A model generated the notes under the pieces. It saw only the letters and a program-made list of their open reading frames with translations, had not been told where the DNA came from and did no database searches. Positions 25,601 to 34,192 of a DNA stretch of 64,000 bases are shown here, piece by piece. Positions within the stretch are counted from its first letter, which is position 1; the number at the start of each line of letters is the position of its first letter. Where the stretch lies: positions 3,633,870 to 3,697,869 of the forward strand of contig NZ_CP031747.1 of assembly GCF_005311025.1 (NCBI RefSeq), in the 5' to 3' direction. A program made the translations under genes and the position numbers. Source of the stretch: Alcaligenes faecalis (GTDB lineage Bacteria > Pseudomonadota > Gammaproteobacteria > Burkholderiales > Burkholderiaceae_B).

Positions 25601-26429
25601 GGGTCCCGAACTGGCCCGCCCCTTGATTGCCAAGGCCGATAGCCTGTACGAAGCAGGCCAGGTCAATGAAAGCTGCGAGCACCTGTGGCAAGCCTGCGCG
25701 ACCTACCGCTATTCGCCCTACACCGTCCACGCCTACCGCAAGCTCAATGCGCGCCTGCCCGAAAGCACGCAGGCAGATCTGCAGAGCATTGCCGCCCTGC
25801 ACCAGAAGATCGAGCAAATCTGGGCAGGTTACAAGCAAGATAATCTGCAGTACGCCTTCGGCGACTTCGGCCTGCCCTATCAAGGCTTTGAGCCGCTGAA
25901 ACTGGCAGGCTCACGACCTGCCATGCAGCGACTTGAAACCTACGGCCTGCAAGAACTGCTGCCCGCCAATGCCAGCGCCCTGGATATTGGCTGCAACCAT
26001 GGCTTCTTGCTGATGGGCCTGGCTCCACATCTATCCCATGGCTTGGGATTTGATATCAGCCAAAGCTGCATTGACGTTGGCAAGGCGGTGGCAGAACATT
26101 TGGGGCACAAGCACATTGAACTGAGCAGCCAGCCCTTTGATGACTTCAAATCCAAACAGCGCTTTGACCTGGTCATTGCCTGCGCGGTGCATCACTGGAT
26201 TGGCGTGCCTTTGTCAGAATTCGGCACCAAGCTGTTCAACTTCTGCAAACCCGGCGGCCTGGTCCTGCTGGAAAGTCAGGGCACACGCGAGACCACACGT
26301 ACGGAAGTGGATTTCGAGGCCAAAGCCACCACCATGGCCAGTGCCGGATTTACCGTCATTCGCAAAGGCAGCCTGTGCGATGACGGCATTAACTACCGGG
26401 AGTTCTGGATTTTGCAGCGCAAGAAGTAA
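22644..26429 (+). CDS. TPR-sulfotransferase-methyltransferase fusion protein
   Basis: About 1261 residues from ATG 22644, chosen because CAGGAA lies upstream; the earlier ATG 22611 has no ribosome site. Order of parts: TPR repeats (about 20-230); a PAPS-dependent sulfotransferase domain with the 5'-phosphosulfate loop ITGFSRSGKSLVES (263-276) and a later VFCVRGLLDLGATVY strand; a middle region that resembles a degenerate FkbM methyltransferase (TTYALDAI then DYLILDGVYDHAKILEHG); a second TPR-like helical region (about 800-1050); and a C-terminal class I SAM methyltransferase (motif I ALDIGCNHGF, about 1112-1121). No signal peptide. The position directly after fliC suggests flagellin modification. 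The acceptor is unknown. Confidence 0.82.
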   Translation: MTRPKQHCSASGISPQTAQTILNLLDRNQWDQVEPLLIKLRQKHGDDFRLLVWHGDALRGLERFPEAIGLYRQALALEPQNNESLTLSLAMCLRKEGQLDEALHLSSQVLQVRPDYAGAWALQGDIYKDKELLAQARDAYLEALKHAVAPLDALLYVKLAPFTQLAPEPGILQALEAFTNDAEQPINDRANVLATLGKIWLDAQETDKAFAYYQKANNLIKGAFASPHKSLIPQVNGLRVNFTAELFNALSPFGVQSAPQIFITGFSRSGKSLVESLFRSAAKVRLTGESLQLDQYRQNVLARFQNNLENYLTAQTPSSIQHDAHTYLSSLGNEEKVSISTLPSDLWNLGFIGLWLPKAPIVFCVRGLLDLGATVYCQQYKSFEGNHYSYDLPTLGEHIALYEHMMAHWAQVLPNPVFLVDYEALVRDPQTVMDNLFEQLGLERQQSYTDAVAANASMAAEIGPISSFDVAMPMTDRFIGFGERFREQLAPMVQRYQSTCQELAQEQQANMADLPAQLKVRNTKPDNSPAEADFSWQLSQVITVADNTSYLLRQQKAQDLVESGACTLLSFDPSGELAPLAQALSKPSLHYISQALLGDGQPGTLHLALDAAYNSTLPPVAKQQGPAYLTQKTMTLAQLPVTTYALDAIEGLDWLDYLILDGVYDHAKILEHGTERLANALLIQVSVALVTTQEGQTDLAALLQWAEQHGFRLLRLIDEQFEQHMPARQDLAVQPAGNQLRRASALLVPSYQRQAQLSPTQILKQAFLLDTVHDIHDFSYELLLQIDPTLAEGYLKARGYFELKRNGPDLREIQHIRQMLHTSDLPVPRHQTRKWIEQYPADPLVQSLYAECLSWSGHHRSAIVTIQEAISKAPDELILRQTYIDIMNRAGMWWEATDLARALYARYPDQQDVQAQWWDTLAAQVKPDTEELNEALSRSQSAKPHMTAAEQIQHHATRGRLLAHSQQWEQAWQEHEQALLLAQNSQGPELARPLIAKADSLYEAGQVNESCEHLWQACATYRYSPYTVHAYRKLNARLPESTQADLQSIAALHQKIEQIWAGYKQDNLQYAFGDFGLPYQGFEPLKLAGSRPAMQRLETYGLQELLPANASALDIGCNHGFLLMGLAPHLSHGLGFDISQSCIDVGKAVAEHLGHKHIELSSQPFDDFKSKQRFDLVIACAVHHWIGVPLSEFGTKLFNFCKPGGLVLLESQGTRETTRTEVDFEAKATTMASAGFTVIRKGSLCDDGINYREFWILQRKK

Positions 26430-26446
26430 GCAGCATCCTCTGCAGC

Positions 26447-26476
26447 AAAAAAGCCAGCCCTAGGGCTGGCTTTTTA
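26447..26476. terminator. Bidirectional terminator between the fusion gene and fliA
   Basis: AAGCCAGCCC (26451-26460) pairs with GGGCTGGCTT (26463-26472), flanked by A-run and T-run, so it can stop both the plus-strand fusion gene and minus-strand fliA, which ends 75 bp away. Confidence 0.85.
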
Positions 26477-26550
26477 CTTCCTAAAGAATATTCCACAAAC
26501 ATAGGCCGAGTGAACTCAGCCCAGAGAAGATAAACCGCGAGCTCAAAAAG

Positions 26551-27312
26551 CTACAAAAGAACCTGAAATTCCGCGCTATCGGAAATGGCATCCCATTGGT
26601 CTTTGGCAAGACTGGCGCGGATACGGGCCACGGCCTGGCTACGCAGTTGGGATACGCGCCCTTCTGTTACGCCCAGCACCAGAGCAATTTCTTTCTGATT
26701 CAAATCTTGCTCAAACTGCAAGGCGAACAGCAATTTCTCACGTTCAGGCAGTTGGTCGATGGCGGTAATCAAGGCTTGCCGAAGCCCCTGGGAAGTCAGC
26801 AGGTTCAAGGGATTATCGAAGTACGCCTGCTCGCGCGTGCTGTCTTCCAGAAACTCCAGCGCATCAGCGGAAGGATCGGCATGACGTTTCAGGTCTTCGT
26901 AATGAATCACCTGCACGCCGACCGCCTCATCCAGCAGTTCGTAGTAATCGTCCATGCTCATGGACAAGGCTTCAGCGATTTCCGGCTCGGTGGGCTCGCG
27001 CAGCAGTTCCTGACGCAAGGTACTGACGGCCACTTCGATCTGGCGCGCTTTGCTGCGCACACTACGCGGCAGCCAGTCCTGGCTGCGCAACTCATCCAGC
27101 ATAGCGCCACGAATTCGGGTGACCGCGTAGGTGTCAAACTGGGCCTCGGCCACCACCTGATAACGACGCACGGCGTCCAGCAGGCCCATCATGCCCGCCT
27201 GCATCAGATCATCCAGTTCAACGCTGGGAGGCAGGCGCGACACAAGCTGGAGCGCTTGGCGGCGCACCAATGGGGCGTACTGCTCAACCAGGACGTCTTC
27301 TGAACGAGGCAT
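26551..27312 (-). CDS. fliA: Flagellar sigma factor sigma-28
   Basis: Protein of 253 residues that directs RNA polymerase to late flagellar promoters. Region 2 (LDDLMQAGMMGLLDAVRRY), region 3 and a region 4 helix-turn-helix (ALVLGVTEGRVSQLRSQA) are all present. The start at ATG 27312 has no obvious Shine-Dalgarno. It stands alone on the minus strand between plus-strand flagellar genes. Its expected targets here are fliC, flaG, flgKL and flgMN; FlgM, encoded at 61531, is its anti-sigma factor. Confidence 0.96.
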   Translation of the reverse strand: MPRSEDVLVEQYAPLVRRQALQLVSRLPPSVELDDLMQAGMMGLLDAVRRYQVVAEAQFDTYAVTRIRGAMLDELRSQDWLPRSVRSKARQIEVAVSTLRQELLREPTEPEIAEALSMSMDDYYELLDEAVGVQVIHYEDLKRHADPSADALEFLEDSTREQAYFDNPLNLLTSQGLRQALITAIDQLPEREKLLFALQFEQDLNQKEIALVLGVTEGRVSQLRSQAVARIRASLAKDQWDAISDSAEFQVLL

Positions 27313-27452
27313 GGACAGGCAAGAATCCGGACAATAAAGATTGAGCTATTTTGCCTGCCCGCCCTGCCCGACAGTCCCCAAATCAAACAGTCTTTCGCCA
27401 TCTTATTCAGGCTTTAAACGGGTCTGAAGCGGCCAAAAACCAAAATATCTCC

Positions 27453-27479
27453 TAAAGATACAGGCGCAGGTGCCGTAAT
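27453..27479 (+). promoter_or_regulatory. Sigma-28 promoter of flaG-fliDST
   Basis: TAAA (27453-27456), 15 bp, GCCGTAAT (27472-27479). About 70 bp ahead of flaG. Confidence 0.7.
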
Positions 27480-27548
27480 TGGATCGTTACAGGTGCCAAG
27501 CCCCCCCATTGAGCAGGCCTGCCACCAAGCCCCTTCTGGAGTGATGTC

Positions 27549-27950
27549 ATGATCAACTCAGTTTCATCTCAAACGACGGCCTTGGTGCCCCTAGCCTCCC
27601 CAGTGGAGCAAAATCCCGGCACCCCTACGCCTTCGGCGGCCACCACGGTGACCCCCATCAAGGAAAGCAGTACCGATACCCAGTTGCAGCAACGCTGGCC
27701 CGACAAACGCGAACCCGTGCCCGGCATGGTCAACACGCTGGACGACACCCTGGACCAGATCAACAACTCCTTGCAGGCCTGGTCCACCGGCATTCGCTTC
27801 AATATGGACGACGAGGCCCAGCGTCTGGTGGTCTCGATTGTGGACAACTCGACCGGCGAGGTTCTGCGCACCGTCCCATCTGACGCGGTGATCCAGATTG
27901 CCAAGATGATCGTGCAATTGCAGGGCAACGCGGTCAGCGTGAAGGTTTAA
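27549..27950 (+). CDS. flaG: Flagellar protein FlaG
   Basis: Protein of 133 residues. The first 60 are Ser/Thr/Pro-rich; the FlaG domain is in the second half (IRFNMDDEAQRLVVSIVD, STGEVLRTVPSDAVIQIA). FlaG influences filament length in several bacteria. GGAG lies eight bases before ATG 27549. First gene of a sigma-28 unit with fliD, fliS and fliT. Confidence 0.9.
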   Translation: MINSVSSQTTALVPLASPVEQNPGTPTPSAATTVTPIKESSTDTQLQQRWPDKREPVPGMVNTLDDTLDQINNSLQAWSTGIRFNMDDEAQRLVVSIVDNSTGEVLRTVPSDAVIQIAKMIVQLQGNAVSVKV

Positions 27951-28039
27951 AAACCAAACTGGCATCGAAACTTCCCATTGACATGGGCTTTGCGCGCGAC
28001 ACATTCGCGACAAAATAGGACACTACAGGAGTATTTGAT

Positions 28040-29428
28040 ATGGCTATTTCTTCAATTGGCGTGGGCTCAGGTCTGAAGCTGGACGAGCTGCTGGAAGATT
28101 TGCGCAAGACGGAAAAGAAGAGTCTTGCTGTCATCCAGAACCGCCAGGTGGCCAATACCAACAAGATCTCGGCCTACGGTCAGCTCAAAAGCAGTCTGGC
28201 AGAGCTGCAAACCGCCGCCAAGGCCTTGAACTCGGAAGACTCGTTTGGCGCGGTCAAAGTCACCGCCAATAGCGAAAACATCAAAGTGACCGGCAATTCC
28301 AAAGCAGCGCCCGGTCAGTACGTGATCAAGGTTGATAATCTGGCTACCCGCCAGACCTTGACGGCGGCCTCTCAAAGCTCGCGTGATGAGGCCATGGGCG
28401 AAGGCGGGGAAATTACCGTTCGCCTGGCCAATGGCACAGAACACGTCCTGAACATGAAAGGCAAGGACACGTCCTTGCAAGGCGTGATGAACGCGATCAA
28501 TGCCGACACTGAGTTGGGCATGAAAGCGACCATTATCAACACTGGCGATCCGGACGAGCCATACCGCCTGCAACTGTCAGCCGGTGCAACGGGTGAAGCA
28601 GCGTCGATCAGCTCCATCAGCGTCAGTGGCAATGATGAACTGGCCGAGGTGCTTACCTTTGATGCTGCCGACCCGGCTGCCAGCGGCTTTGAGCAAACCA
28701 AGGCACTCAACGCCAAGTTGACAGTGAACGGCATTGCCATCACAAGCCAGAGCAACACCCTCAAAGACACTATTGAGGGTCTGGAGATCACGCTGAACAA
28801 GGCTGGCGGTGACCCGGTCAATGTAGAAGTTGCCAAAGATGACAGCGTGGCCGCCAAGGCAATCAAGGACTATGTCGAGGCGTACAACAAGTTCAACAAG
28901 TCGATTCGCTCCTTGACAGCCTATAACGTCGAGCTGAAAAAAGGCGCCGCCCTGACGGGCGACTCCATGGCACGTGAGGCTCAAAATGCCATGCGTGACG
29001 CCACTCTGGGGCACGTTCCCAGCGAAGGCGAGATCCGCTCCATGGTAGGTCTGGGCATCAATATCGATCCCAAGACAGGTGATCTGCAGCTGGACGAGAA
29101 AAAGCTGAACGAAGTCTTGAAGACCAATATGGTCGACGTCAAGAACATGTTTGTGGGCGAACACAGCGTTGCCGGTCGCGTTGAGGCCGCAGCAGAGGAA
29201 TTTATCAAGAAGGGCGGCCGTATTGATAATGCCCAGGAAGGCGCTGAGAAAGTCGGCAAAAAACTGCAAGATCAGTTCGAAGCCGCTGACCAGCGCATCG
29301 AGAACAAGATGGAAACCTATCGCAAGCAGTTCGTCCAACTGGACGTCATGATCAACCGCATGCAAGGCACCAGCAATTACCTAAGCCAGCAACTGTCCAT
29401 GCTGGGCAATATGAACAGCAATAAATAA
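28040..29428 (+). CDS. fliD: Flagellar filament cap protein
   Basis: Protein of 462 residues. The N-terminus (SSIGVGSGLKLDELLEDL) and the C-terminal helix with VQLDVMINRMQGTSNYLSQQ are typical FliD polymerisation regions. It caps the growing filament and helps flagellin fold. Strong AGGAG before ATG. Usual family length. Followed by its cognate chaperone genes fliS and fliT. Confidence 0.96.
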   Translation: MAISSIGVGSGLKLDELLEDLRKTEKKSLAVIQNRQVANTNKISAYGQLKSSLAELQTAAKALNSEDSFGAVKVTANSENIKVTGNSKAAPGQYVIKVDNLATRQTLTAASQSSRDEAMGEGGEITVRLANGTEHVLNMKGKDTSLQGVMNAINADTELGMKATIINTGDPDEPYRLQLSAGATGEAASISSISVSGNDELAEVLTFDAADPAASGFEQTKALNAKLTVNGIAITSQSNTLKDTIEGLEITLNKAGGDPVNVEVAKDDSVAAKAIKDYVEAYNKFNKSIRSLTAYNVELKKGAALTGDSMAREAQNAMRDATLGHVPSEGEIRSMVGLGINIDPKTGDLQLDEKKLNEVLKTNMVDVKNMFVGEHSVAGRVEAAAEEFIKKGGRIDNAQEGAEKVGKKLQDQFEAADQRIENKMETYRKQFVQLDVMINRMQGTSNYLSQQLSMLGNMNSNK

Positions 29429-29434
29429 ACCCCT

Positions 29435-29866
29435 ATGAGCTATCCTGCCCCTTCCCGTCGCTTTGGCCAACAATCGGTTCGCGCCTACGCTCAAGTAGGT
29501 CTGGAAACCGAGGTCCTGAGCGCGAGCCCCGAACATCTGATTACCCTGTTATTTAACGGTGCTCGCACCGCCATGCTGCAAGCGCGCTTGCATATGGAAC
29601 AGGGCAATATTGCCGGGCGGGGGCAGTCTTTATCGAAGGCTATTGATATTGTCGATAGCGGCCTGAAAATGGCGGTCGATACCGAAAAGGGCGGAGAGCT
29701 GGCCCGCAATCTGGTCGCTACCTATGACCTGATTTTGCACAATCTGATGCTGGCCAACCTTCGCAATGACGCGGAAAAGCTGACGCTGGCCGAGCGTTTG
29801 CTGACCGATATTGCCGATGCCTGGCGCAGCAATGTTGATACCCAACGTGCCAAGCAGCCAGCTTGA
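29435..29866 (+). CDS. fliS: Flagellin export chaperone
   Basis: Protein of 143 residues with the FliS four-helix pattern (YAQVGLETEVLSASPEHLITLLFNG near the N-terminus, LVATYDLILHNLMLANLRND later). It binds flagellin in the cytoplasm and keeps it unfolded for export. Starts 6 bp after fliD without a clear ribosome site, so probably coupled to fliD translation. Confidence 0.94.
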   Translation: MSYPAPSRRFGQQSVRAYAQVGLETEVLSASPEHLITLLFNGARTAMLQARLHMEQGNIAGRGQSLSKAIDIVDSGLKMAVDTEKGGELARNLVATYDLILHNLMLANLRNDAEKLTLAERLLTDIADAWRSNVDTQRAKQPA

Positions 29867-29944
29867 CTCCGGGGCTCGCGGGACAGGTTCTGTTCCTGAC
29901 CTGCACCTCCAACCTCCTTTGCGCCTTTAGCGCCTGGTACGAAC

Positions 29945-30280
29945 ATGAGCGATACCTCTAACCCGATCGTCGATCAATATCAAATTATCGCCAACATCAC
30001 CCGTCACATGCTGGAGCTTGCCCAAACGGCTCGCTGGGAGGATGTGTTTGAACAATCCGAACACTATCAACTCGCCGTGGAAAAGCTCAAAAACATGGAA
30101 GACCTGTCTATTACTGAAAAACAGGCACGCCGTCAGTTGCTGACCCAAATTCTGGAAGACGACGCCCAGATCCGCCATCTGGCCACCCCCGAACTGGGGC
30201 GTCTGGGTGCACTGCTGGGCAATATGAAGCGCCAGCAAACCGTGTTGCAAGCGTATTACAGCCCTAGCGTTCATCCATGA
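29945..30280 (+). CDS. fliT: Flagellar protein FliT
   Basis: Protein of 111 residues, helical, with the FliT-like N-terminus (ITRHMLELAQTARWEDVFEQ). In enterics FliT is the FliD chaperone and modulates FlhDC; the same is assumed here. Overlaps the following fliK-like gene by ATGA. Confidence 0.82.
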   Translation: MSDTSNPIVDQYQIIANITRHMLELAQTARWEDVFEQSEHYQLAVEKLKNMEDLSITEKQARRQLLTQILEDDAQIRHLATPELGRLGALLGNMKRQQTVLQAYYSPSVHP

Positions 30281-31566
30281 GCATAGGCGGCCCCTCCCCT
30301 TTGGGGACGCTGCTTATTCAACGGCTCGATGCCGTTCTGGGTATCAGCACTGGACAGCAAAGCAATATCGCCACGGGCGCCCGGCCGGACGCCATCAGCC
30401 AGACACCGGGCAGCCAACGCCCCGAGCGCGCCGAAAACCAAACGGCTCGTGATCAACGCCAGAGCGTAGATCAAGCCCGCGCCCACACCCAGGGTCGCGA
30501 TAGCCGGAATATCCGCACACAAAGCGGTCAAACCTCGACCGACCCGGCTCTGAATGCACGTGGCCCCAATACGGCCACCACCAGCTCGGCCCCCACAACC
30601 CTGGGGCGCACTGCCCAATTGATCCTGTCCTTGCTGGAGCGCTTTCCGGATCGTGCCCCTGCGATCCAGGGACGACAGGCCTTGTTACCTGGCCGCCCCA
30701 CGATGCAGGCAGACGGCAAGGAACCCACGCGCCCCGGCAGTGATACCCAGACGGCGGGACGCGCAAACACAGCACAGAGTACCGCCAGCACAATCGCCAC
30801 CGTGGCTCAGCAGCGGCTGCCCTTGCCCGGTAGCACAGCAACGGGCAGCGCAAACGCGGGCTCTGCCAATGCAATGACAACAGGCAGCAGTGCTGTGGGA
30901 ACAGGCACTGCCGCAGGCACGCCCAGCACGGGCACTACGACCACCGGCGCCGCAACCCCAAGCCCCCTGCCTACAGGCAGCACGGCTGCTCTGGCCCAGC
31001 ATTTCAGCCAGGCTTTGCCCCAGGCCTTGCAACAAAGCGGGCTATTCTACGAGTCTCATCTTAGTGATCTGCACTTTGGGCAACGCAGCGTTGGCGAATT
31101 ACAGCAAGAGCCGCAAAACCTGAATCGCCCCGCTGCCGAAACACATACCAGCACGAGCCAGAATCCTCAGACTCAGGCCAGCGCCCAGGACCCGGCCAAT
31201 AGCCTGCTGGTGCGTCAGCAACTGGATACGCTGGCCCATCAGAACCTGCAATGGCAAGGTCAGGCCTGGCCGGAGGCCGACATGAACTGGAGCGTGCAAC
31301 GTCACCAGGCCCAGTCAGAGGACGAAACCGAACACTGGTCCAGCACCCTGCAACTGGACCTGCCCACGTTGGGGCCGATCACCCTACGGCTCAACCTCCT
31401 GAACCAGCAATTGCTGGTCCATATTCAGGCCGATCAATCCGCCCCTTATCTGGACGAAAACAGCCTGCCCTTGCGCGAACGTCTGCAAGACCAGGGCCTG
31501 ATCCTGAGCCAATTGCAGATTGAAGCCGACCCGACCCTGCCGCAGGACCTGCCCGATGAGTCATGA
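30277..31566 (+). CDS. Second FliK-like hook-length control protein
   Basis: Protein of 429 residues. The first 230 are low-complexity (Ala/Thr/Gly/Ser/Gln), as in FliK linkers. The C-terminal part carries a Flg_hook-like domain (LQLDLPTLGPITLRLNLLNQ). A second, more canonical fliK lies at 37922. Overlaps fliT (ATGA) and the small FlhB-like gene (11 bp), so the three are probably translated together. It may work with the FlhB-like protein in export switching; that is inference from pairing. Confidence 0.75.
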   Translation: MSIGGPSPLGTLLIQRLDAVLGISTGQQSNIATGARPDAISQTPGSQRPERAENQTARDQRQSVDQARAHTQGRDSRNIRTQSGQTSTDPALNARGPNTATTSSAPTTLGRTAQLILSLLERFPDRAPAIQGRQALLPGRPTMQADGKEPTRPGSDTQTAGRANTAQSTASTIATVAQQRLPLPGSTATGSANAGSANAMTTGSSAVGTGTAAGTPSTGTTTTGAATPSPLPTGSTAALAQHFSQALPQALQQSGLFYESHLSDLHFGQRSVGELQQEPQNLNRPAAETHTSTSQNPQTQASAQDPANSLLVRQQLDTLAHQNLQWQGQAWPEADMNWSVQRHQAQSEDETEHWSSTLQLDLPTLGPITLRLNLLNQQLLVHIQADQSAPYLDENSLPLRERLQDQGLILSQLQIEADPTLPQDLPDES

Positions 31567-31876
31567 TTCCCCCTCCCATCGCCCGCAGGCCCTGGCCTTG
31601 CGCTACGAGCCCAAAGACGGAGCCCCGCGTGTCGTTGCCAAAGGCTACGGCACCTTGGCCGAAAAAATTGTCGAGACCGCCCGCGAGCACGGTCTGTACG
31701 TACACGAGTCCCCCGAACTGGTCGGCCTGCTGATGCAGGTGGATCTGGACCGTCATATCCCCCCTCAGCTCTATCAAGCCGTGGCTGAATTGCTGGCCTG
31801 GCTCTACGCCCTGGAACAAGGCCATCCCCAGGCCACACAAGCCTTGCAGGCTTTGCACGACGCCCCAAAAACTTGA
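31556..31876 (+). CDS. Stand-alone FlhB C-terminal-domain protein
   Basis: Protein of 106 residues that aligns with the cytoplasmic domain of FlhB/YscU export switch proteins from just after the autocleavage site: ALALRYEPKDGAPRVVAKG and PELVGLLMQVDLDRHIPPQLYQAVAELLAWLY. The NPTH cleavage motif and the membrane part are absent. ATG 31556 lies inside the end of the fliK-like gene. It could act as a free substitute for the cleaved FlhB C-terminal fragment. Confidence 0.85.
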   Translation: MSHDSPSHRPQALALRYEPKDGAPRVVAKGYGTLAEKIVETAREHGLYVHESPELVGLLMQVDLDRHIPPQLYQAVAELLAWLYALEQGHPQATQALQALHDAPKT

Positions 31877-31890
31877 GCCTGCTATTTATA

Positions 31891-31919
31891 AGGGCTGAAA
31901 AGCCCCTGTTTTTGGGCTT
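31891..31919 (+). promoter_or_regulatory. Two mutually exclusive hairpins ahead of fliE
   Basis: GGGCT-GAAA-AGCCC (31892-31905), then CTGTTTTT, looks like a terminator. The same AAGCCC (31900-31905) can instead pair with GGGCTT (31914-31919). The two folds exclude each other, as in an attenuator, and stand between the flhB-like gene and the fliE operon. Confidence 0.5.
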
Positions 31920-32018
31920 AGATACCCTGCTTAGCCTCGCGTTCTAAACGTTACATTAAGCACGGCAAGCTGCCCGCACCTGTGCGCGTGGCCCATCCTG
32001 ACTTTCTGGCAAGCGAAT

Positions 32019-32354
32019 ATGTCGATTTCCAATCTCTCCAGCATTGAAAACCTTTTGGCCCAGATGCGCGCAGTTGCGCAAGCGGCCGGGGCTTCCAGTT
32101 CTGTGTCCTCCTCGGCCAGCAGCGCCGCTCCCGGTGGTTTTGCCGCCGAGCTGGCCCGCTCTTTGAACCGGGTTTCCCAGGCACAGAACGAGGCCAATGC
32201 CCAGGCTCAGGCCTTTGAAATGGGCGAGCCCGGAATTTCCTTGAACGACGTGATGATTGACCTGCAAAAAGCCAGCGTTGGCTTTCAGGCCACCGTCCAG
32301 GTACGCAACCGCTTAGTGGCCGCCTACCAAGAAATTGCCAGTATGCCGGTATAA
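32019..32354 (+). CDS. fliE: Flagellar hook-basal body protein FliE
   Basis: Protein of 111 residues linking the MS ring to the rod. The C-terminal FliE signature is clear ([32 protein letters not shown]). First gene of the fliEFGHIJK basal-body and export block. Weak ribosome site. Confidence 0.94.
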   Translation: MSISNLSSIENLLAQMRAVAQAAGASSSVSSSASSAAPGGFAAELARSLNRVSQAQNEANAQAQAFEMGEPGISLNDVMIDLQKASVGFQATVQVRNRLVAAYQEIASMPV

Positions 32355-32431
32355 GCGCCTGATTCTTTCATGCCCGCCGCCCTTTCCTTAATGCTGCCTG
32401 AGCACGTCCTGATTTGAACTCCCCTGATTCC

Positions 32432-34192
32432 ATGCAGAACCCTGCCTCTGCCTCACCCATGAGTCAGACAGCACAGTTGCTGAACAAACTTCCTGGCTAC
32501 GACACACTGCGCGCCTTGCCCAAGGTAGCGCTGATCGGGCTGGGTGCCGCACTGATTGCTCTGATTGTCGCCCTCTTGCTGTGGAGCCGCGGCCCTACCT
32601 ACCAGGTACTGTTCTCCAATCTGGACGACCGCGATGGCGGTGCGATTGTCTCGGCCCTGGGCCAGATGAACGTGCCCTACCAGTTCAACAGCAACGGTAC
32701 CGCCATTCTGGTGCCGCAAGATCGTGTGCATGATGTGCGCATGCAAATGGCCTCGCAAGGCTTGCCGCGCAGTGGCAATGCCGGTTTCGAGCTGCTGGAT
32801 CAAAGTCGCTTTGGCGCCAGCCAGTTCACCGAGCAAGTCACCTATCAGCGCGCTCTGGAGGGCGAGCTGGCCAATTCCATCAAGGCCGTGCATGCCGTCA
32901 AGGAAGCGCGCGTTCACCTGGCCATGCCGCGTGAAACCTTGTTTGTACGTGACCGCCAGTCTCCGACCGCTTCGGTAGTGCTGTCGCTGTATCCGGGCCG
33001 CGACCTGAGCGAAGGCCAGGTTTCCGCCATCAGCTGGCTGATCTCCTCCAGCGTGCCCAATCTGCATGCCGACAAGGTGTCCATCATTGACCAGAATGGC
33101 CGCTTGCTGACCGCGCCCACTGGCGAGATGGGTGCTGATAATCAGCAGCGCAATTTTGTAAACGATATTGAATACCGAGCCGTGCAGCGCATCCTGACCT
33201 TGCTGAACCCCTTGGTCGGTGCTGGCAACGTCCGCGCCCAGGTGACGGCCGAGGTGGACTTCTCGCGCCGCGAGCAGACGTCCGAGGTCTACAAGCCCAA
33301 TCAGCAACCCGGTCAGGCCGCGGTACGCAGCCAGCAGACCAGCTCTTCCTTGCAACGCAACCCGCAGCAACCCCAAGGCGTGCCCGGTGCCTTGAGCAAT
33401 CAGGCTCCCAACAATGCCACCGCCAATCTGGTCAACCCGCCTGCTGCACCGAATCAGCCCCAAGCCCCGGCTGCTCCGGCAACTGAGCCGGCCAATGCCG
33501 CCGCACAAACCGCCAACGCTGCGAACGCTGCAGCGGCCGGTACAGACCCTTCACTGGTGTCCCTGGCCGAACAGGCCCGCTTGCTGCAAAACACCGGCAA
33601 TGCGCGTAACGACTCCACCGTGAACTACGAAGTGGATCGCACCATCAGCCACGTCAAAGGTCCTTTGGGTCAGCTAAGCCGCCTGTCGGTAGCCGTGGTG
33701 GTGAACTATCGCAATACGGACAAGGACCAACAGCCGCTGGAGCAGGAAGAACTGGACAAGATCCGCGATCTGGTCAAACAAGCCGTGGGTTACTCGGCTG
33801 ATCGAGGCGATAGCCTGAGCGTGGTGAACGGACAGTTCAACGAACAAGGCGATATTGATACCCCCTTCTGGAAAAATCCGGAGTACCGCGAGCTCGCTAT
33901 GGAACTGGTCAAGTATCTGGTCTTTGCATTCATTCTGTTCATGGCATGGCGCATCGTCATCAACCCCATCATCCAGGGCCTGATCCAGGCCAAGGCGGTG
34001 GCTGACGCCCGCGTCGAGCGCCAGAAAGAAGAATCTGCTCGCGAACAGGCTGCTGAACAACGTGCCGCCGAAATGAGCCGCTACGAAGAGAATCTGAACA
34101 CCGCCCGCACGATGGCTCACGATGACCCACGTGCCGTGGCTATGGTGTTGCGCTCCTGGTTGAACAAAGATGAAAAAAATGAAAACGGCTAA
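32432..34192 (+). CDS. fliF: Flagellar MS-ring protein
   Basis: About 586 residues from ATG 32432; TTG 32414 is an alternative. An N-terminal membrane helix (ALIGLGAALIALIVALLLW in essence) is followed by YscJ/FliF ring domains (TYQVLFSNLDDRDGGAIV), an Ala/Pro/Asn-rich periplasmic stretch, a second membrane helix (LVKYLVFAFILFMAWRIVI) and a C-terminal FliG-binding tail. Forms the inner-membrane ring. Overlaps fliG by 23 bp. Confidence 0.95.
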   Translation: MQNPASASPMSQTAQLLNKLPGYDTLRALPKVALIGLGAALIALIVALLLWSRGPTYQVLFSNLDDRDGGAIVSALGQMNVPYQFNSNGTAILVPQDRVHDVRMQMASQGLPRSGNAGFELLDQSRFGASQFTEQVTYQRALEGELANSIKAVHAVKEARVHLAMPRETLFVRDRQSPTASVVLSLYPGRDLSEGQVSAISWLISSSVPNLHADKVSIIDQNGRLLTAPTGEMGADNQQRNFVNDIEYRAVQRILTLLNPLVGAGNVRAQVTAEVDFSRREQTSEVYKPNQQPGQAAVRSQQTSSSLQRNPQQPQGVPGALSNQAPNNATANLVNPPAAPNQPQAPAAPATEPANAAAQTANAANAAAAGTDPSLVSLAEQARLLQNTGNARNDSTVNYEVDRTISHVKGPLGQLSRLSVAVVVNYRNTDKDQQPLEQEELDKIRDLVKQAVGYSADRGDSLSVVNGQFNEQGDIDTPFWKNPEYRELAMELVKYLVFAFILFMAWRIVINPIIQGLIQAKAVADARVERQKEESAREQAAEQRAAEMSRYEENLNTARTMAHDDPRAVAMVLRSWLNKDEKNENG

